This document shows positions 19,151-28,392 of a DNA stretch of 64,000 bases, one piece after another. The notes beneath the pieces are model-generated. The model made no database searches and was not told the origin of the DNA. It worked only from the letters and a program-made list of their open reading frames with translations. The position numbers and the translations under genes are program-made. How positions within the stretch are numbered: position 1 is the first letter of the stretch; each line of letters starts with the position of its first letter. Origin of the DNA: Streptomyces sp. NBC_00464 (GTDB taxonomy: Bacteria; Actinomycetota; Actinomycetes; Streptomycetales; Streptomycetaceae); contig NZ_CP107899.1 of the NCBI RefSeq assembly GCF_036013915.1, forward strand, positions 6,476,001-6,540,000, given 5' to 3'.

Positions 19151-22100
19151 ATGCAATCATCAACGCGCATCAGAGGGGCAGTAGTTGCAGCGCTGCTGGG
19201 ACTGCTCGCCGCGGTCTCGGGGCCGGGCAGCGCCCGGGCCGCCGACCCGGCCGAACCCGCCGGCACGACGGTCGGCGATCTCACCGGCTTCACGGCCGAC
19301 GGGCCCGTCTACCGGCTGAGTGCGGGGGCCGCGAAGGCCCGCGTCAGCTTCGTGTCCGAGGAGACCTTCCGTATCGAACTGGCCCCGGACGGCACCTTCG
19401 AGGACCCCGCGGGCGACGCCATCGTCCTGCCGCAGGGCGCACCGCCCCGCACCCGGTGGAAGGAACGCGGCGACCGCTACGACCTCTCCACGGGCGACGT
19501 CACCCTGCGTGTCTACAAGTCGCCCCTGCGGTTCGCCCTGTACCGGGCCGACGGCAGCCAGGTCTGGTCCGAGGCGAAGGGGCTGAGCTGGGACGCCGAG
19601 AAGACCACCCAGACCCTGGCCCGCGGCGCCGACGAGCAGTTCTACGGCGCCGGGATGCAGAACGGCCGCGGCAACACCTCGCACCGGGACAAGACCGTCG
19701 AGGTCGGAGTCGACTACAACTGGGACGACGGCGGTCACCCCAACTCGGTGCCCTTCTACCTCTCGTCGGCCGGCTACGGCGTCTTCCGCAACACCTTCGC
19801 GCCGGGCACCTACGCCTTCACCGACCCGGTGACCACCACCGAGCAGGAAGAGCGCTTCGACGCCTACTACTTCGCCGGTGACAGCGCCAAGGACGTCATC
19901 GGCCAGTACACGAAACTGACCGGCAAGCCGTTCCTGCCCCCGGTGTACGGCATGGAGATCGGCGACGCCGACTGCTACCTGCACAACACCAACCGTGGTG
20001 AGCGCCGCACCCTGGACGCGCTCAAGGTCGCCGACGGCTACGTCGAGAACGACATGCCGAACGGCTGGATGCTCGTCAACGACGGCTACGGCTGCGGCTA
20101 CGAGGACCTCGCCGAGACCGCGCAGGGCCTCCAGGACCGCGACATGCAGCTCGGCCTGTGGACCCAGGACGGCATCGAGAAGATCGCCGACCAGGTCAAG
20201 GCCGGCCAGCGCGTCGCCAAGCTCGACGTCGCCTGGATCGGCGAGGGCTACAAGTTCGCCCTGGACGGCTGCAAGGACGCGTACAAGGGCATCGAGGACA
20301 ACAGCGACGCCCGCGGCTTCACGTACGCCCCCGAGAGCTGGTCGGGCGCGCAGCGCTGCGGCGTCCAGTGGTCCGGCGACCAGTACGGCACCTGGGACTA
20401 CATCCGCTGGCAGATCCCGACCTACGCGGGCGCCACGATGTCCGGCCTCGCCTACACCACGGGCGATGTCGACGGCATCTTCGGCGGCAGCGCCAAGACG
20501 TACACCCGCGACCTCCAGTGGAAGATGTTCCTGGGCACGACGATGACCATGGACGGCTGGGCGGCCAGCGACAAACAGCCCTTCCGCTACGGGGAGCCGT
20601 ACACCTCCATCAACCGCGACTACCTCAAGCTCAAGGAGTCGCTGCTGCCCTACCAGTACTCCTACGCGCACGAGGCCACGAAGACCGGTGTCGGCATGGT
20701 CCGCCCGTTGGTGCTGGAGTACCCGGACGACCCGAAGGCGGCGACGGACGCGGCCACGTACGAGTTCATGTCCGGTGAGGACTTCCTCGTCGCCCCCGTC
20801 TACCAGGACAGCACCGAGCGCGACGGCATCTACCTGCCGAAGGGCACCTGGACCGACTACTGGAGCGGCCGGACGTACGAGGGACCGGTCACGGTCGACG
20901 ACTACAGCGCCCCGCTCGACACCCTGCCGCTCTTCGTCAAGGGCGGTGCCAGTGTGCCGATGTGGCCGGGCATCCGCTCGTACAAGGACCGCACCGCCAC
21001 CTCCCCGCTCGCCTGGGACATCTACCCGCAGGGCCGTTCGTCCTTCACGCTGTACGAGGACGACGGCGTGACCCGGCAGCACCGCGACGGCGCGTACGCG
21101 ACCCAGACGGCCGACGTCCGCGCACCGGCCAGGGGTGCGGGCGACGTCACCGTGGACATCGGTGAGAGCAAGGGGAAGTTCGAGGGCAAGCAGAGCAGCC
21201 GCCCGTACGAGTTCAGCGTGCACACCGGCTCCGCGCCGAGTGCCGTGAAGCTCGCGGGCAAGCTGCCCCGGCTGGACTCGGCCGCCGCCTACGCCTCCGC
21301 GAAGCAGGGCTGGTGGTACGACCGCGACGACCGCGGCGGCGTGGTGAAGATCAAGACCGCCCCCCTGTCCACGGGCAAGAAGTTCTCCGTGAAGCTGGAG
21401 AACACCAGCGCGGTCGGCGGGCGCGACGCCGCCGCGACGGCCGCCGTCTCCGCGCCGCAGGGCCAGGAGACAGGCGCCGGGGCCACGGGCACCGTCGCCG
21501 TCGACGTCACGGCGGGCACCGCCGATGTGACGGACGCGGTGGTCTCGCTCGACGTCCCCGAGGGCTGGCAGACCACGCCGGCCGCGGCCGTGGACCGGAT
21601 CCCGGCGGGCACCACCCGGCGGGTCGAGGTGAAGGTCACCCCGGCGAAGGACGCCAAGGCGGGGGAGGCCCGGATCACCGCGCTCACGCGCTACCGGTCG
21701 GCGGGCGAGTCCCGCACGGCCCTCCAGCGCTTCGCCACGGCCGTGATGCCGGCGCCGCCCACCGGTGAGGCGTGGGCGAGCGATCTGGAGTGGCTCACCG
21801 CGTCCAACGGGTACGGACCGGCGGAGCGCGATCGCAGCAACGGCGAATCGGGCGCTGCCGACGGACACCCGCTGACCCTGGCCGGGAAGGTGTACGAGAA
21901 GGGGATCGGCACCCACGCCGACTCCGACATCGAGGTCTATCTCGGCGGCCACTGCTCGAAGTTCACCGCCGACGCCGGGATCGACGACGAGATCAACGGC
22001 TACGGCGAAGTGGCGTTCTCCGTCGAGGCGGACGGCAAGGTGCTGTGGACCTCGCCGAAGGTGACCGGGGCTTCGGCGGCCGTACCGGTCGATGTGCCGC

Positions 22101-22201
22101 TCGACGGCGCGCGGCATGTGCGTCTGAAGGTCACGGACACCAACGGGTCCAAGACCGGTGACCACGGGGACTGGGGCGCGGCGCGCTTCGTCTGTTCCTG
22201 A
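19151..22201 (+). CDS. Secreted GH31 glycoside hydrolase with NPCBM domain
   Basis: A 1016-residue exported enzyme acting on alpha-linked glycosides. The signal peptide is at residues 1-33. The GH31 N-domain follows, then the barrel with the probable nucleophile Asp in AKLDVAWIGEG and the acid/base Asp in WSGDQYGTWD. The proximal and distal beta-domains (SFTLYEDDG) come next. Then there is a NEW3-type domain (about 760-860) and a C-terminal NPCBM/NEW2 carbohydrate-binding domain (GTHADSDIEVYLGG). The barrel loops match the subgroup containing secreted Streptomyces GH31 enzymes of uncertain specificity. The ATG at 19151 has no ribosome site, so translation may be leaderless or start slightly downstream. 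Confidence 0.85.
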   Translation: MQSSTRIRGAVVAALLGLLAAVSGPGSARAADPAEPAGTTVGDLTGFTADGPVYRLSAGAAKARVSFVSEETFRIELAPDGTFEDPAGDAIVLPQGAPPRTRWKERGDRYDLSTGDVTLRVYKSPLRFALYRADGSQVWSEAKGLSWDAEKTTQTLARGADEQFYGAGMQNGRGNTSHRDKTVEVGVDYNWDDGGHPNSVPFYLSSAGYGVFRNTFAPGTYAFTDPVTTTEQEERFDAYYFAGDSAKDVIGQYTKLTGKPFLPPVYGMEIGDADCYLHNTNRGERRTLDALKVADGYVENDMPNGWMLVNDGYGCGYEDLAETAQGLQDRDMQLGLWTQDGIEKIADQVKAGQRVAKLDVAWIGEGYKFALDGCKDAYKGIEDNSDARGFTYAPESWSGAQRCGVQWSGDQYGTWDYIRWQIPTYAGATMSGLAYTTGDVDGIFGGSAKTYTRDLQWKMFLGTTMTMDGWAASDKQPFRYGEPYTSINRDYLKLKESLLPYQYSYAHEATKTGVGMVRPLVLEYPDDPKAATDAATYEFMSGEDFLVAPVYQDSTERDGIYLPKGTWTDYWSGRTYEGPVTVDDYSAPLDTLPLFVKGGASVPMWPGIRSYKDRTATSPLAWDIYPQGRSSFTLYEDDGVTRQHRDGAYATQTADVRAPARGAGDVTVDIGESKGKFEGKQSSRPYEFSVHTGSAPSAVKLAGKLPRLDSAAAYASAKQGWWYDRDDRGGVVKIKTAPLSTGKKFSVKLENTSAVGGRDAAATAAVSAPQGQETGAGATGTVAVDVTAGTADVTDAVVSLDVPEGWQTTPAAAVDRIPAGTTRRVEVKVTPAKDAKAGEARITALTRYRSAGESRTALQRFATAVMPAPPTGEAWASDLEWLTASNGYGPAERDRSNGESGAADGHPLTLAGKVYEKGIGTHADSDIEVYLGGHCSKFTADAGIDDEINGYGEVAFSVEADGKVLWTSPKVTGASAAVPVDVPLDGARHVRLKVTDTNGSKTGDHGDWGAARFVCS

Positions 22202-22220
22202 ATGTCCGCAGCGATGCAGG

Positions 22221-22252
22221 GGAGCCGGGCGGGTACGCACCCGCCCGGCTCC
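22221..22252. terminator. Bidirectional terminator
   Basis: A perfect 14-bp stem (22221-22234 with 22239-22252) with loop ACGC lies between the convergent GH31 and PAC2 genes. Confidence 0.88.
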
Positions 22253-22264
22253 ACGCTGCCCGGA

Positions 22265-23314
22265 TCAGTCCTCCGGAGAGTCGTCCGCCGAGTCCTCCGA
22301 CGAATCCTCCGGTGGTCCGCTGCCTGCGGAACCGCCGGCCGGCGGGGAGCCCTTCCCGGGACCGGTCTCCGGCCTGGGCGGCTTGGGCGGCCTGGTCCGG
22401 CCGCTCGACGGATCCCGCAGATACGGGCCCTCACCGCTCTCCGTGGCGTGCCCGCCCGGCGCACCACCCGGACCCGGGTCCCGGCGCCGCAGATAGCGCT
22501 CGAACTCGCGGGCGATGGCCTCGCCGCTCGCCTCGGGCAGCTCCGCGGTGTCCCGGGCCTCCTCCAGCGTCTGCACGTACTCCGCCACTTCGCTGTCCTC
22601 GGCGGCGAGTTGGTCGACCCCGAGCTGCCAGGCGCGTGCGTCCTCGGGCAGTTCACCCAGCGGGATGCGCAGCCCGATGAGGTCCTCCAGGCGGTTCAGC
22701 AGGGCCAGGGTGGCCTTCGGGTTGGGCGGCTGCGACACGTAGTGCGGCACCGCCGCCCACAGGCTCACCGCGGGCACACCGGCGTGCGTGCACGCCTCCT
22801 GGAGGATGCCGACGATGCCGGTCGGCCCCTCGTACCTCGTCTCCTCCAGGTCCATGGTCCGCGCCAGATCCGGGTCGGACGTCACGCCGCTGACCGGCAC
22901 CGGCCGGGTGTGCGGGGTGTCGCCGAGCAGCGCACCGAGCACCACCACCATCTCGACCCCCAGTTCATGGGCGAAGCCCAGGATCTCGTTGCAGAACGAG
23001 CGCCAGCGCATCGACGGCTCGATGCCCCGGACCAGGACGAGATCGCGCGGCTTGTCGCCGCCGATACGGACCACGGAGAGCCGGGTGGTCGGCCAGGTGA
23101 TCTTGCGCACCCCGCCATCCAGCCAGACCGTCGGGCGGTTGACCTGGAAGTCGTAGTAGTCCTCGGCGTCCAGCGCCGCGAACACCTCGCCCTTCCATTC
23201 CCGGTCCAGGTGCGCGACTGCCGTGGAAGCGGCGTCACCTGCGTCGTTCCACCCCTCGAACGCGGCCACCATGACCGGGTCGATCAGCTCGGGAACTCCC
23301 TCGAGCTCGATCAC
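22265..23314 (-). CDS. PAC2-family protein
   Basis: A 349-residue protein of the PAC2 (proteasome assembly chaperone 2-like) superfamily. Diagnostic blocks are FEGWNDAGDAAS near the N-terminus, GVTSDPDLA, and AVSLWAAVPHYVSQPPNPKATLALL. The last 60 residues are a Pro/Ser/Asp-rich disordered acidic tail. The GTG at 23314 follows AAGGAGG at good spacing and gives the usual start VIELEGVPEL. Bacterial PAC2 proteins have no proven job. Because this genome encodes a proteasome, a link is possible but undemonstrated. Confidence 0.88.
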   Translation of the reverse strand: MIELEGVPELIDPVMVAAFEGWNDAGDAASTAVAHLDREWKGEVFAALDAEDYYDFQVNRPTVWLDGGVRKITWPTTRLSVVRIGGDKPRDLVLVRGIEPSMRWRSFCNEILGFAHELGVEMVVVLGALLGDTPHTRPVPVSGVTSDPDLARTMDLEETRYEGPTGIVGILQEACTHAGVPAVSLWAAVPHYVSQPPNPKATLALLNRLEDLIGLRIPLGELPEDARAWQLGVDQLAAEDSEVAEYVQTLEEARDTAELPEASGEAIAREFERYLRRRDPGPGGAPGGHATESGEGPYLRDPSSGRTRPPKPPRPETGPGKGSPPAGGSAGSGPPEDSSEDSADDSPED

Positions 23315-23518
23315 CCAGGCCTCCTTCCGAAGTTCCCTTGCGTACGGAACAACCTTACGGCTTTTGGCCACGCCCTCCGCAGCCCTTGCACAGGGCGGGG
23401 TGAACCCGGGCCGCCGGAGTGCATCACCGGCAGGGACGGAGCGTCGGCCTCGCGATACATCCGAGCTGTGCGGGGTCAGTTTCCGCTCAACTCTGGACGT
23501 TGGGGCCTTCAGGGCGCT

Positions 23519-23553
23519 ATACATCGGATGACCAGAGCAGAGGTCCGATGTTA
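23519..23553 (+). promoter_or_regulatory. Inverted-repeat operator of the fuconate operon (probable GntR/FadR site)
   Basis: ACATCGGA at 23521-23528 and TCCGATGT at 23544-23551 form an exact 8-bp inverted repeat. The extended left half ATACATCGGATG (23519-23530) occurs again, inverted, directly upstream of the GntR regulator gene at 30211-30222. A weaker copy, GATACATCCGAG, starts at 23454. The shared sequence at both promoters argues for control of the operon and of itself by that regulator. Confidence 0.6.
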
Positions 23554-23571
23554 TTTCCCCTGGGGGCGCAC

Positions 23572-24912
23572 ATGAGTCAGACCGTTACGGACTTCGAGGT
23601 CCACGACATCCGTTTTCCGACCTCGGAACAACTGGACGGCTCGGACGCCATGAACCCCGACCCCGACTACTCGGCCGCCTATGTCGTACTGCGTACCGAC
23701 GCCCCGGACGGTGACGGAGGCGGCGATCCCGAGGGTCATGGCTTCTGTTTCACCATCGGGCGCGGCAACGAGGTGATGGCGGCCGCCATCGAGGCACTGC
23801 GGCCCTACCTGATCGGGCGTCCGGTACCCCGGACCGCGGCCGACCTCGGCGAGCTGTACCGGGACCTCACCCATGATTCGCAACTGCGCTGGCTGGGCCC
23901 CGAGAAGGGCGTGATGCACATGGCGGCCGGTGCGGTGGTCAACGCCGCCTGGGACCTGGCGGCCAAGCACGCGGGCAGACCCGTCTGGCAGTTCCTGGCC
24001 GAGATGACACCCGAGGAGCTCGTCTCCCTCGTCGACTTCCGGTATCTCACTGACGCCCTCACCCCAGAGGAGGCGCTCACCATCCTGCGCGCCGCCGAAC
24101 CGGGCCGGGCCGAGCGCGCGGAGCGGCTGCGCGCCGAGGGATACCCGGCCTACACCACCTCGCCCGGCTGGCTCGGCTACTCCGACGACAAACTGGTGCG
24201 GCTGGCGAAGGAAGCCGTCGCCGACGGCTTCACCCAGATCAAGCTGAAGGTCGGCGGTGACGTCGGCGACGACGTCCGCCGGCTCGCGCTCGCCCGGGAC
24301 GCCGTGGGCACGGACGTACGGATCGCCGTCGACGCCAACCAGCGCTGGGACGTCGCCGACGCGGTGGAGTGGATGACCGCGCTCGCTCCGTACGACCCGC
24401 ACTGGATCGAGGAGCCGACCAGCCCCGACGACGTCCTCGGCCACGCCGCCGTGCGCGCCGGCCAGCCGGTCAAGGTCGCCACCGGCGAACACGTCGCCAA
24501 CCGTGTGGTGTTCAAGCAGCTGCTTCAGGCCGGAGCCGTCGACTTCGTCCAGATCGACGCGGCACGTGTCGCCGGCGTCAACGAGAACCTGGCGATCCTG
24601 CTGCTCGCCGCCAAGTTCGGCGTGCCGGTCTGCCCGCACGCGGGCGGTGTCGGACTGTGCGAACTGGTCCAGCACCTCTCGATGTTCGACTACGTGGCCG
24701 TCTCCGGCAGCTGGGACGACCGGGTGATCGAGTACGTCGACCACCTCCACGAACACTTCGCCGACCCCGTGGTGATCGAGAACGGCCGCTATGCCACTCC
24801 GGCGGCGCCGGGCTTCTCCGCCCGGATGCACCCCGAGTCGATCGCCGCACACCGCTATCCGGAGGGCCCCGTATGGCAGGCCCGCCGCACCAATGAGGAG
24901 GACAGCCGATGA
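23572..24912 (+). CDS. L-fuconate dehydratase, enolase superfamily
   Basis: A 446-residue dehydratase converting L-fuconate to 2-keto-3-deoxy-L-fuconate in the non-phosphorylating L-fucose pathway. The N-terminal block [20 protein letters not shown] is characteristic of fuconate dehydratases (human ENOSF1 and Xanthomonas FucD). Catalytic elements are KLK in TQIKLKVGG, metal ligands Asp in VDANQRWD and Glu in [10 protein letters not shown] and ATGEH, and the base His in CPHAGGVGL. The ATG at 23572 gives the standard N-terminus. It is the first gene of a five-gene operon, overlapping the next by 4 bp. Confidence 0.9.
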   Translation: MSQTVTDFEVHDIRFPTSEQLDGSDAMNPDPDYSAAYVVLRTDAPDGDGGGDPEGHGFCFTIGRGNEVMAAAIEALRPYLIGRPVPRTAADLGELYRDLTHDSQLRWLGPEKGVMHMAAGAVVNAAWDLAAKHAGRPVWQFLAEMTPEELVSLVDFRYLTDALTPEEALTILRAAEPGRAERAERLRAEGYPAYTTSPGWLGYSDDKLVRLAKEAVADGFTQIKLKVGGDVGDDVRRLALARDAVGTDVRIAVDANQRWDVADAVEWMTALAPYDPHWIEEPTSPDDVLGHAAVRAGQPVKVATGEHVANRVVFKQLLQAGAVDFVQIDAARVAGVNENLAILLLAAKFGVPVCPHAGGVGLCELVQHLSMFDYVAVSGSWDDRVIEYVDHLHEHFADPVVIENGRYATPAAPGFSARMHPESIAAHRYPEGPVWQARRTNEEDSR

Positions 24913-25688
24913 CCGGCACACGCGACTTCGAGGGGATGAACGCTCTGGTGACGGGCGGCGCCTCCGGCATCGGGGCCGCCGTCGCGACCATGCTCCTGGA
25001 GCGCGGGGCCCGCGTCGCGGTCCTGGACCGGGAGACCGCGGGCGCCCCCGAGGGGACCCTCGCCGTCAAGGCGGACGTCACCGACGACGCCGCCGTCCGT
25101 GCGGCCGTCGACCACGCGGCCACCGAACTGGGCTCCCTGCACACGCTCGTGTCCAATGCGGGCATCGGCTCCATCGGCAGCGTCGAGGACAACGACGACG
25201 AGGAGTGGACCCGGGTCCTGGACATCAACGTCCTCGGCATGGTCCGCACCGCCCGGCACGCGCTGCCGCACCTGCGCAGGGCCGCGGCCGAGCGCCCCGG
25301 CGCCGTATCGATCACCCAGACCTGCTCGATCGCCGCGACCGCGGGGCTGCCCCAGCGCGCCCTGTACAGCGCGAGCAAGGGCGCCGTCCTCTCCCTGACG
25401 CTGGCCATGGCCGCCGACCACGTCCGCGAGGGCGTCCGCGTCAACTGCGTCAACCCGGGCACCGCGGACACCCCGTGGATCGGCCGGCTGCTCGGTCAGG
25501 CCGATGACCCGGCCGCCGAACGCGCGGCCCTCAACGCCCGGCAGCCGCTGGGCCGGCTGGTCTCCGCCGACGAGGTGGCCGCCGCGATCCTGTACCTCGC
25601 CAGCCCCGCGGCGGCCTCCGTGACGGGCACGGCACTGGCCGTCGACGGGGGAATGCAGGGCCTGCGCCTGCGCCCCGCCGACAGCTGA
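24909..25688 (+). CDS. SDR-family dehydrogenase, probable 2-keto-3-deoxy-L-fuconate or fucose dehydrogenase
   Basis: A 259-residue NAD(P)-dependent short-chain dehydrogenase. It shows the cofactor motif TGGASGIG at about 15-22, NAG in VSNAGIG, catalytic Ser in TQTCSIAA and YSASK near residue 155. The start overlaps the stop of the dehydratase as ATGA, so they are co-translated. In Xanthomonas an SDR oxidises 2-keto-3-deoxy-L-fuconate at C4, the step after the dehydratase, which makes this the best guess. Oxidation of L-fucose itself is the alternative. Confidence 0.85.
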   Translation: MTGTRDFEGMNALVTGGASGIGAAVATMLLERGARVAVLDRETAGAPEGTLAVKADVTDDAAVRAAVDHAATELGSLHTLVSNAGIGSIGSVEDNDDEEWTRVLDINVLGMVRTARHALPHLRRAAAERPGAVSITQTCSIAATAGLPQRALYSASKGAVLSLTLAMAADHVREGVRVNCVNPGTADTPWIGRLLGQADDPAAERAALNARQPLGRLVSADEVAAAILYLASPAAASVTGTALAVDGGMQGLRLRPADS

Positions 25689-25691
25689 GCG

Positions 25692-25734
25692 GAGAGGTGC
25701 GGTTCGGACCGGGACAGCCCGGACCGCACCTCTC
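25692..25734 (+). other. Intra-operon hairpin between the dehydrogenase and binding-protein genes
   Basis: A stem of at least 12 bp (25692-25703 with 25723-25734), with further inner pairing, begins just after the dehydrogenase stop. It has no T-run. It may stabilise or partly terminate the message so that transporter and enzyme genes are expressed at different levels. Confidence 0.6.
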
Positions 25735-25828
25735 ACATCATCCGCACCACCTGCACCACGCACCTCCGCATTGCCATCAGATCCTTCAGATCCTTCGAGC
25801 CGGTACTCCACAAAGGAACGGGACACCA

Positions 25829-26869
25829 ATGAGAGTGCGTACGACGAGTGCGGCGGCCTGCGCCGTACTGCTGGCCGTCACTGCCCTCGCGGGCTGCAAC
25901 CGCGAATCATCGGACAGAGGCGAAGGCAGCGGAAAGGTCGGCATCGACCTGCCGCGCAGCGACAGCGACTTCTGGAACTCCTACCAGAACTACATCGAGA
26001 AGGGGGTGAAGGACGGCGGGGTCAAGGCACTGCCGCTGACCAACTCGCAGAACGACATCGGCAAGCTGGTCGCCAACGTCCAGACCTTCACCGACCAGGG
26101 CGCCAAGGCCGTGGTGATGGCTCCGCAGGACACCGGTGCGATAGCCGAGTCGCTCAACACGCTGAACGAGAAGAAGATCCCCGTCATCAGCGTCGACACC
26201 CGCCCGGACAAGGGCAACATCTACATGGTGGTGCGCGCCGACAACAAGGCGTACGGGACGAACGCCTGCAAGTACCTCGGCGAGCAGCTGAAGGGCAAGG
26301 GCAAGGTCGTCGAGTTCCAGGGCGACCTGTCCTCCATCAACGGCCGCGACCGGTCCGAGGCCTTCAAGGCGTGCATGGACAAGGACTTCCCCGGCATCAA
26401 GGTGTTCGAGCTGGCCACCGACTGGAAGGGCGACGTGGCCTCCGCGAAGCTCCAGTCGACCCTGGCCGCGCACCCCGACATCAACGGCATCTACATGCAG
26501 GCAGGCGGCGTCTTCCTGCAGCCCACCCTGGCGCTCCTGGAGCAGAAGAAGCTGCTGAAGCCGGCCGGTACGCCGGGCCACATCACGATCATCTCCAACG
26601 ACGGCATCCCGGAGGAGTTCGACGCCATCAAGGCGGGGAAGATCGACGCGACGATCTCCCAGCCCGCCGACCTGTACGCGAAGTACGCGCTGTACTACGC
26701 CAAGGCGGCCCTGGACGGGAAGACGTTCAAGGAGGGTCCGACGGACCACGACTCCACGATCATCAAGATCCCCAACGGCTTCGAGGACCAGCTCCCCGCG
26801 CCGCTGGTGACGAAGGACAACGTCGACGACCCGAAGCTGTGGGCCAACCAGCTGGAGAAGAAGAGCTAG
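25829..26869 (+). CDS. Sugar ABC transporter substrate-binding lipoprotein
   Basis: A 346-residue periplasmic-binding-protein-like lipoprotein of the RbsB/XylF type. The lipobox LAGC ends the signal peptide near residue 22. Two Rossmann lobes follow, starting KVGIDLPRSDSDFW. Its place after fuconate-pathway genes suggests it captures L-fucose or a fucose-containing sugar. The ATG at 25829 follows AAAGGA. The ATPase gene begins 2 bp after its stop. Confidence 0.9.
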   Translation: MRVRTTSAAACAVLLAVTALAGCNRESSDRGEGSGKVGIDLPRSDSDFWNSYQNYIEKGVKDGGVKALPLTNSQNDIGKLVANVQTFTDQGAKAVVMAPQDTGAIAESLNTLNEKKIPVISVDTRPDKGNIYMVVRADNKAYGTNACKYLGEQLKGKGKVVEFQGDLSSINGRDRSEAFKACMDKDFPGIKVFELATDWKGDVASAKLQSTLAAHPDINGIYMQAGGVFLQPTLALLEQKKLLKPAGTPGHITIISNDGIPEEFDAIKAGKIDATISQPADLYAKYALYYAKAALDGKTFKEGPTDHDSTIIKIPNGFEDQLPAPLVTKDNVDDPKLWANQLEKKS

Positions 26870-26871
26870 TC

Positions 26872-28392
26872 ATGGACCAGGCACCCCCACCTGCCGTACA
26901 GGCGGAAGGCGTCGTCAAACGCTTCGGCCCGACCGTGGCGCTCGACGGCGTGAAGCTCACGGTGCGGCCCGGTGAGTCGCACGCACTCGTCGGACGTAAC
27001 GGCGCGGGCAAGTCGACGCTGGTCAGCGTGCTGACCGGACTCCACAAGGCGGACGCGGGCACGGTCACCTTCGGCGGGGAGCCCGCGCCCGCCTTCGGGG
27101 ACACCACGGCCTGGCAGTCGAAGGTCGCCTGCGTCTACCAGAAGTCGATGGTCGTTCCCGATCTGACCGTCGCCGAGAACCTTTTTCTCAACCGGTTCGA
27201 CGACAAGGCCCGCTGGATCAGCTGGGGGCGGCTGCGCAAGCGCGCGGAGCAGCTCCTCGCCGAGTACGGCGTCCAGGTCGACCCGAACACCCGGGCGCGC
27301 GATCTCGCGGTCGAGCAGCGGCAGTTCGTCGAGATCGCCCGGGCGCTGTCCTTCGGGGCCCGACTGATCATCCTCGACGAGCCGACCGCACAGCTCGACG
27401 CCCGCGGCATCGGCCGGCTCTTCGACAAGCTCCGGGAACTGCAGGACCAGGGAGTGGCGTTCCTCTTCATCTCCCACCACCTGCAGGAGGTGTACGAGCT
27501 GTGCACGGCGGTCACCGTCTACCGCGACGCCCGCCACGTGGTGACCGCCCCGGTCGCCGACGTCACGAAGACGGAGCTGGTGGCGGCCATGACCGGCGAG
27601 AAGTCGGCCGGTGCCACCGCATGGCACGCGGCCGGCACCGCCGCACCCGTCGACACTTCGGCGGAGCCCGTCCTGCGTACCGAGGGACTCACCCTGGACG
27701 GCCGGTTCGAACCGCTGGACCTCCAGGTGCGCCCCGGTGAGGTGCTCGGTCTCGCCGGCTCCGCGGCCAGCGGCAACACCGCGCTCGGTGAGGTGCTGGC
27801 GGGCATGCGCAAGGCGGGCGGCGGAACGGTCCGGGTGCGCGGACAGGCCGTCCGCTCGGGCAGCGTGCCCCACGCCCTGGCCGCCGGGATCGGCTACATC
27901 CCCGAGGACCGGCACGACCAGGGTCTCGTCCTGGAGCGCAGCGTCGCGGAGAACGCCACGCTCACGGTCACCGACCAGCTCGGCCCGTGGGGGACCGTAC
28001 TGCCCTCCCGTACAAGGGAGTTCGCCCGGGGCATGATCGAATCGCTGGACATCAAGACCCAGGGACCCGAACAGCCCGTCTCCGGTCTCTCCGGCGGCAA
28101 CCAGCAGAAGGTGGTGGTCGCCCGCGCACTGGCCCGCAAGCCCAGCGTGCTGGTGGCCGTCCGGCCCACCGCGGGCGTGGACATCAAGTCCAAGGACTCG
28201 CTGCTCGGGGTCGTCCGGCGGGTGGCCGACGAGGGCAACGCCGCAGTCGTCGTCTCGGACGAGCTGGACGATCTGCGGGTCTGCGACCGGGTCCTGGCCC
28301 TGTTCCACGGCCGGGTCGTCGCAACATTCGCAAGCGGGTGGTCCGACGGGGAACTCGTCGCCGCCATGGAAGGTGTGGGGGAAAGGGAATGA
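26872..28392 (+). CDS. Sugar ABC transporter tandem ATPase (RbsA-like)
   Basis: A 506-residue protein with two ATP-binding cassettes. The first is intact: Walker A GRNGAGKST near residue 41, Walker B LIILDEPTAQLD and the switch His in FISHHLQEV. Its LSGGQ position reads LAVEQRQ, as is common in this family. The second cassette keeps the signature LSGGNQQK. However, its Walker A region reads GSAASGNTAL and its Walker B region VLVAVRPTAGVD, so it lacks the acidic pair. It energises uptake with the adjacent permease. The stop overlaps the permease start as ATGA. Confidence 0.92.
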   Translation: MDQAPPPAVQAEGVVKRFGPTVALDGVKLTVRPGESHALVGRNGAGKSTLVSVLTGLHKADAGTVTFGGEPAPAFGDTTAWQSKVACVYQKSMVVPDLTVAENLFLNRFDDKARWISWGRLRKRAEQLLAEYGVQVDPNTRARDLAVEQRQFVEIARALSFGARLIILDEPTAQLDARGIGRLFDKLRELQDQGVAFLFISHHLQEVYELCTAVTVYRDARHVVTAPVADVTKTELVAAMTGEKSAGATAWHAAGTAAPVDTSAEPVLRTEGLTLDGRFEPLDLQVRPGEVLGLAGSAASGNTALGEVLAGMRKAGGGTVRVRGQAVRSGSVPHALAAGIGYIPEDRHDQGLVLERSVAENATLTVTDQLGPWGTVLPSRTREFARGMIESLDIKTQGPEQPVSGLSGGNQQKVVVARALARKPSVLVAVRPTAGVDIKSKDSLLGVVRRVADEGNAAVVVSDELDDLRVCDRVLALFHGRVVATFASGWSDGELVAAMEGVGERE

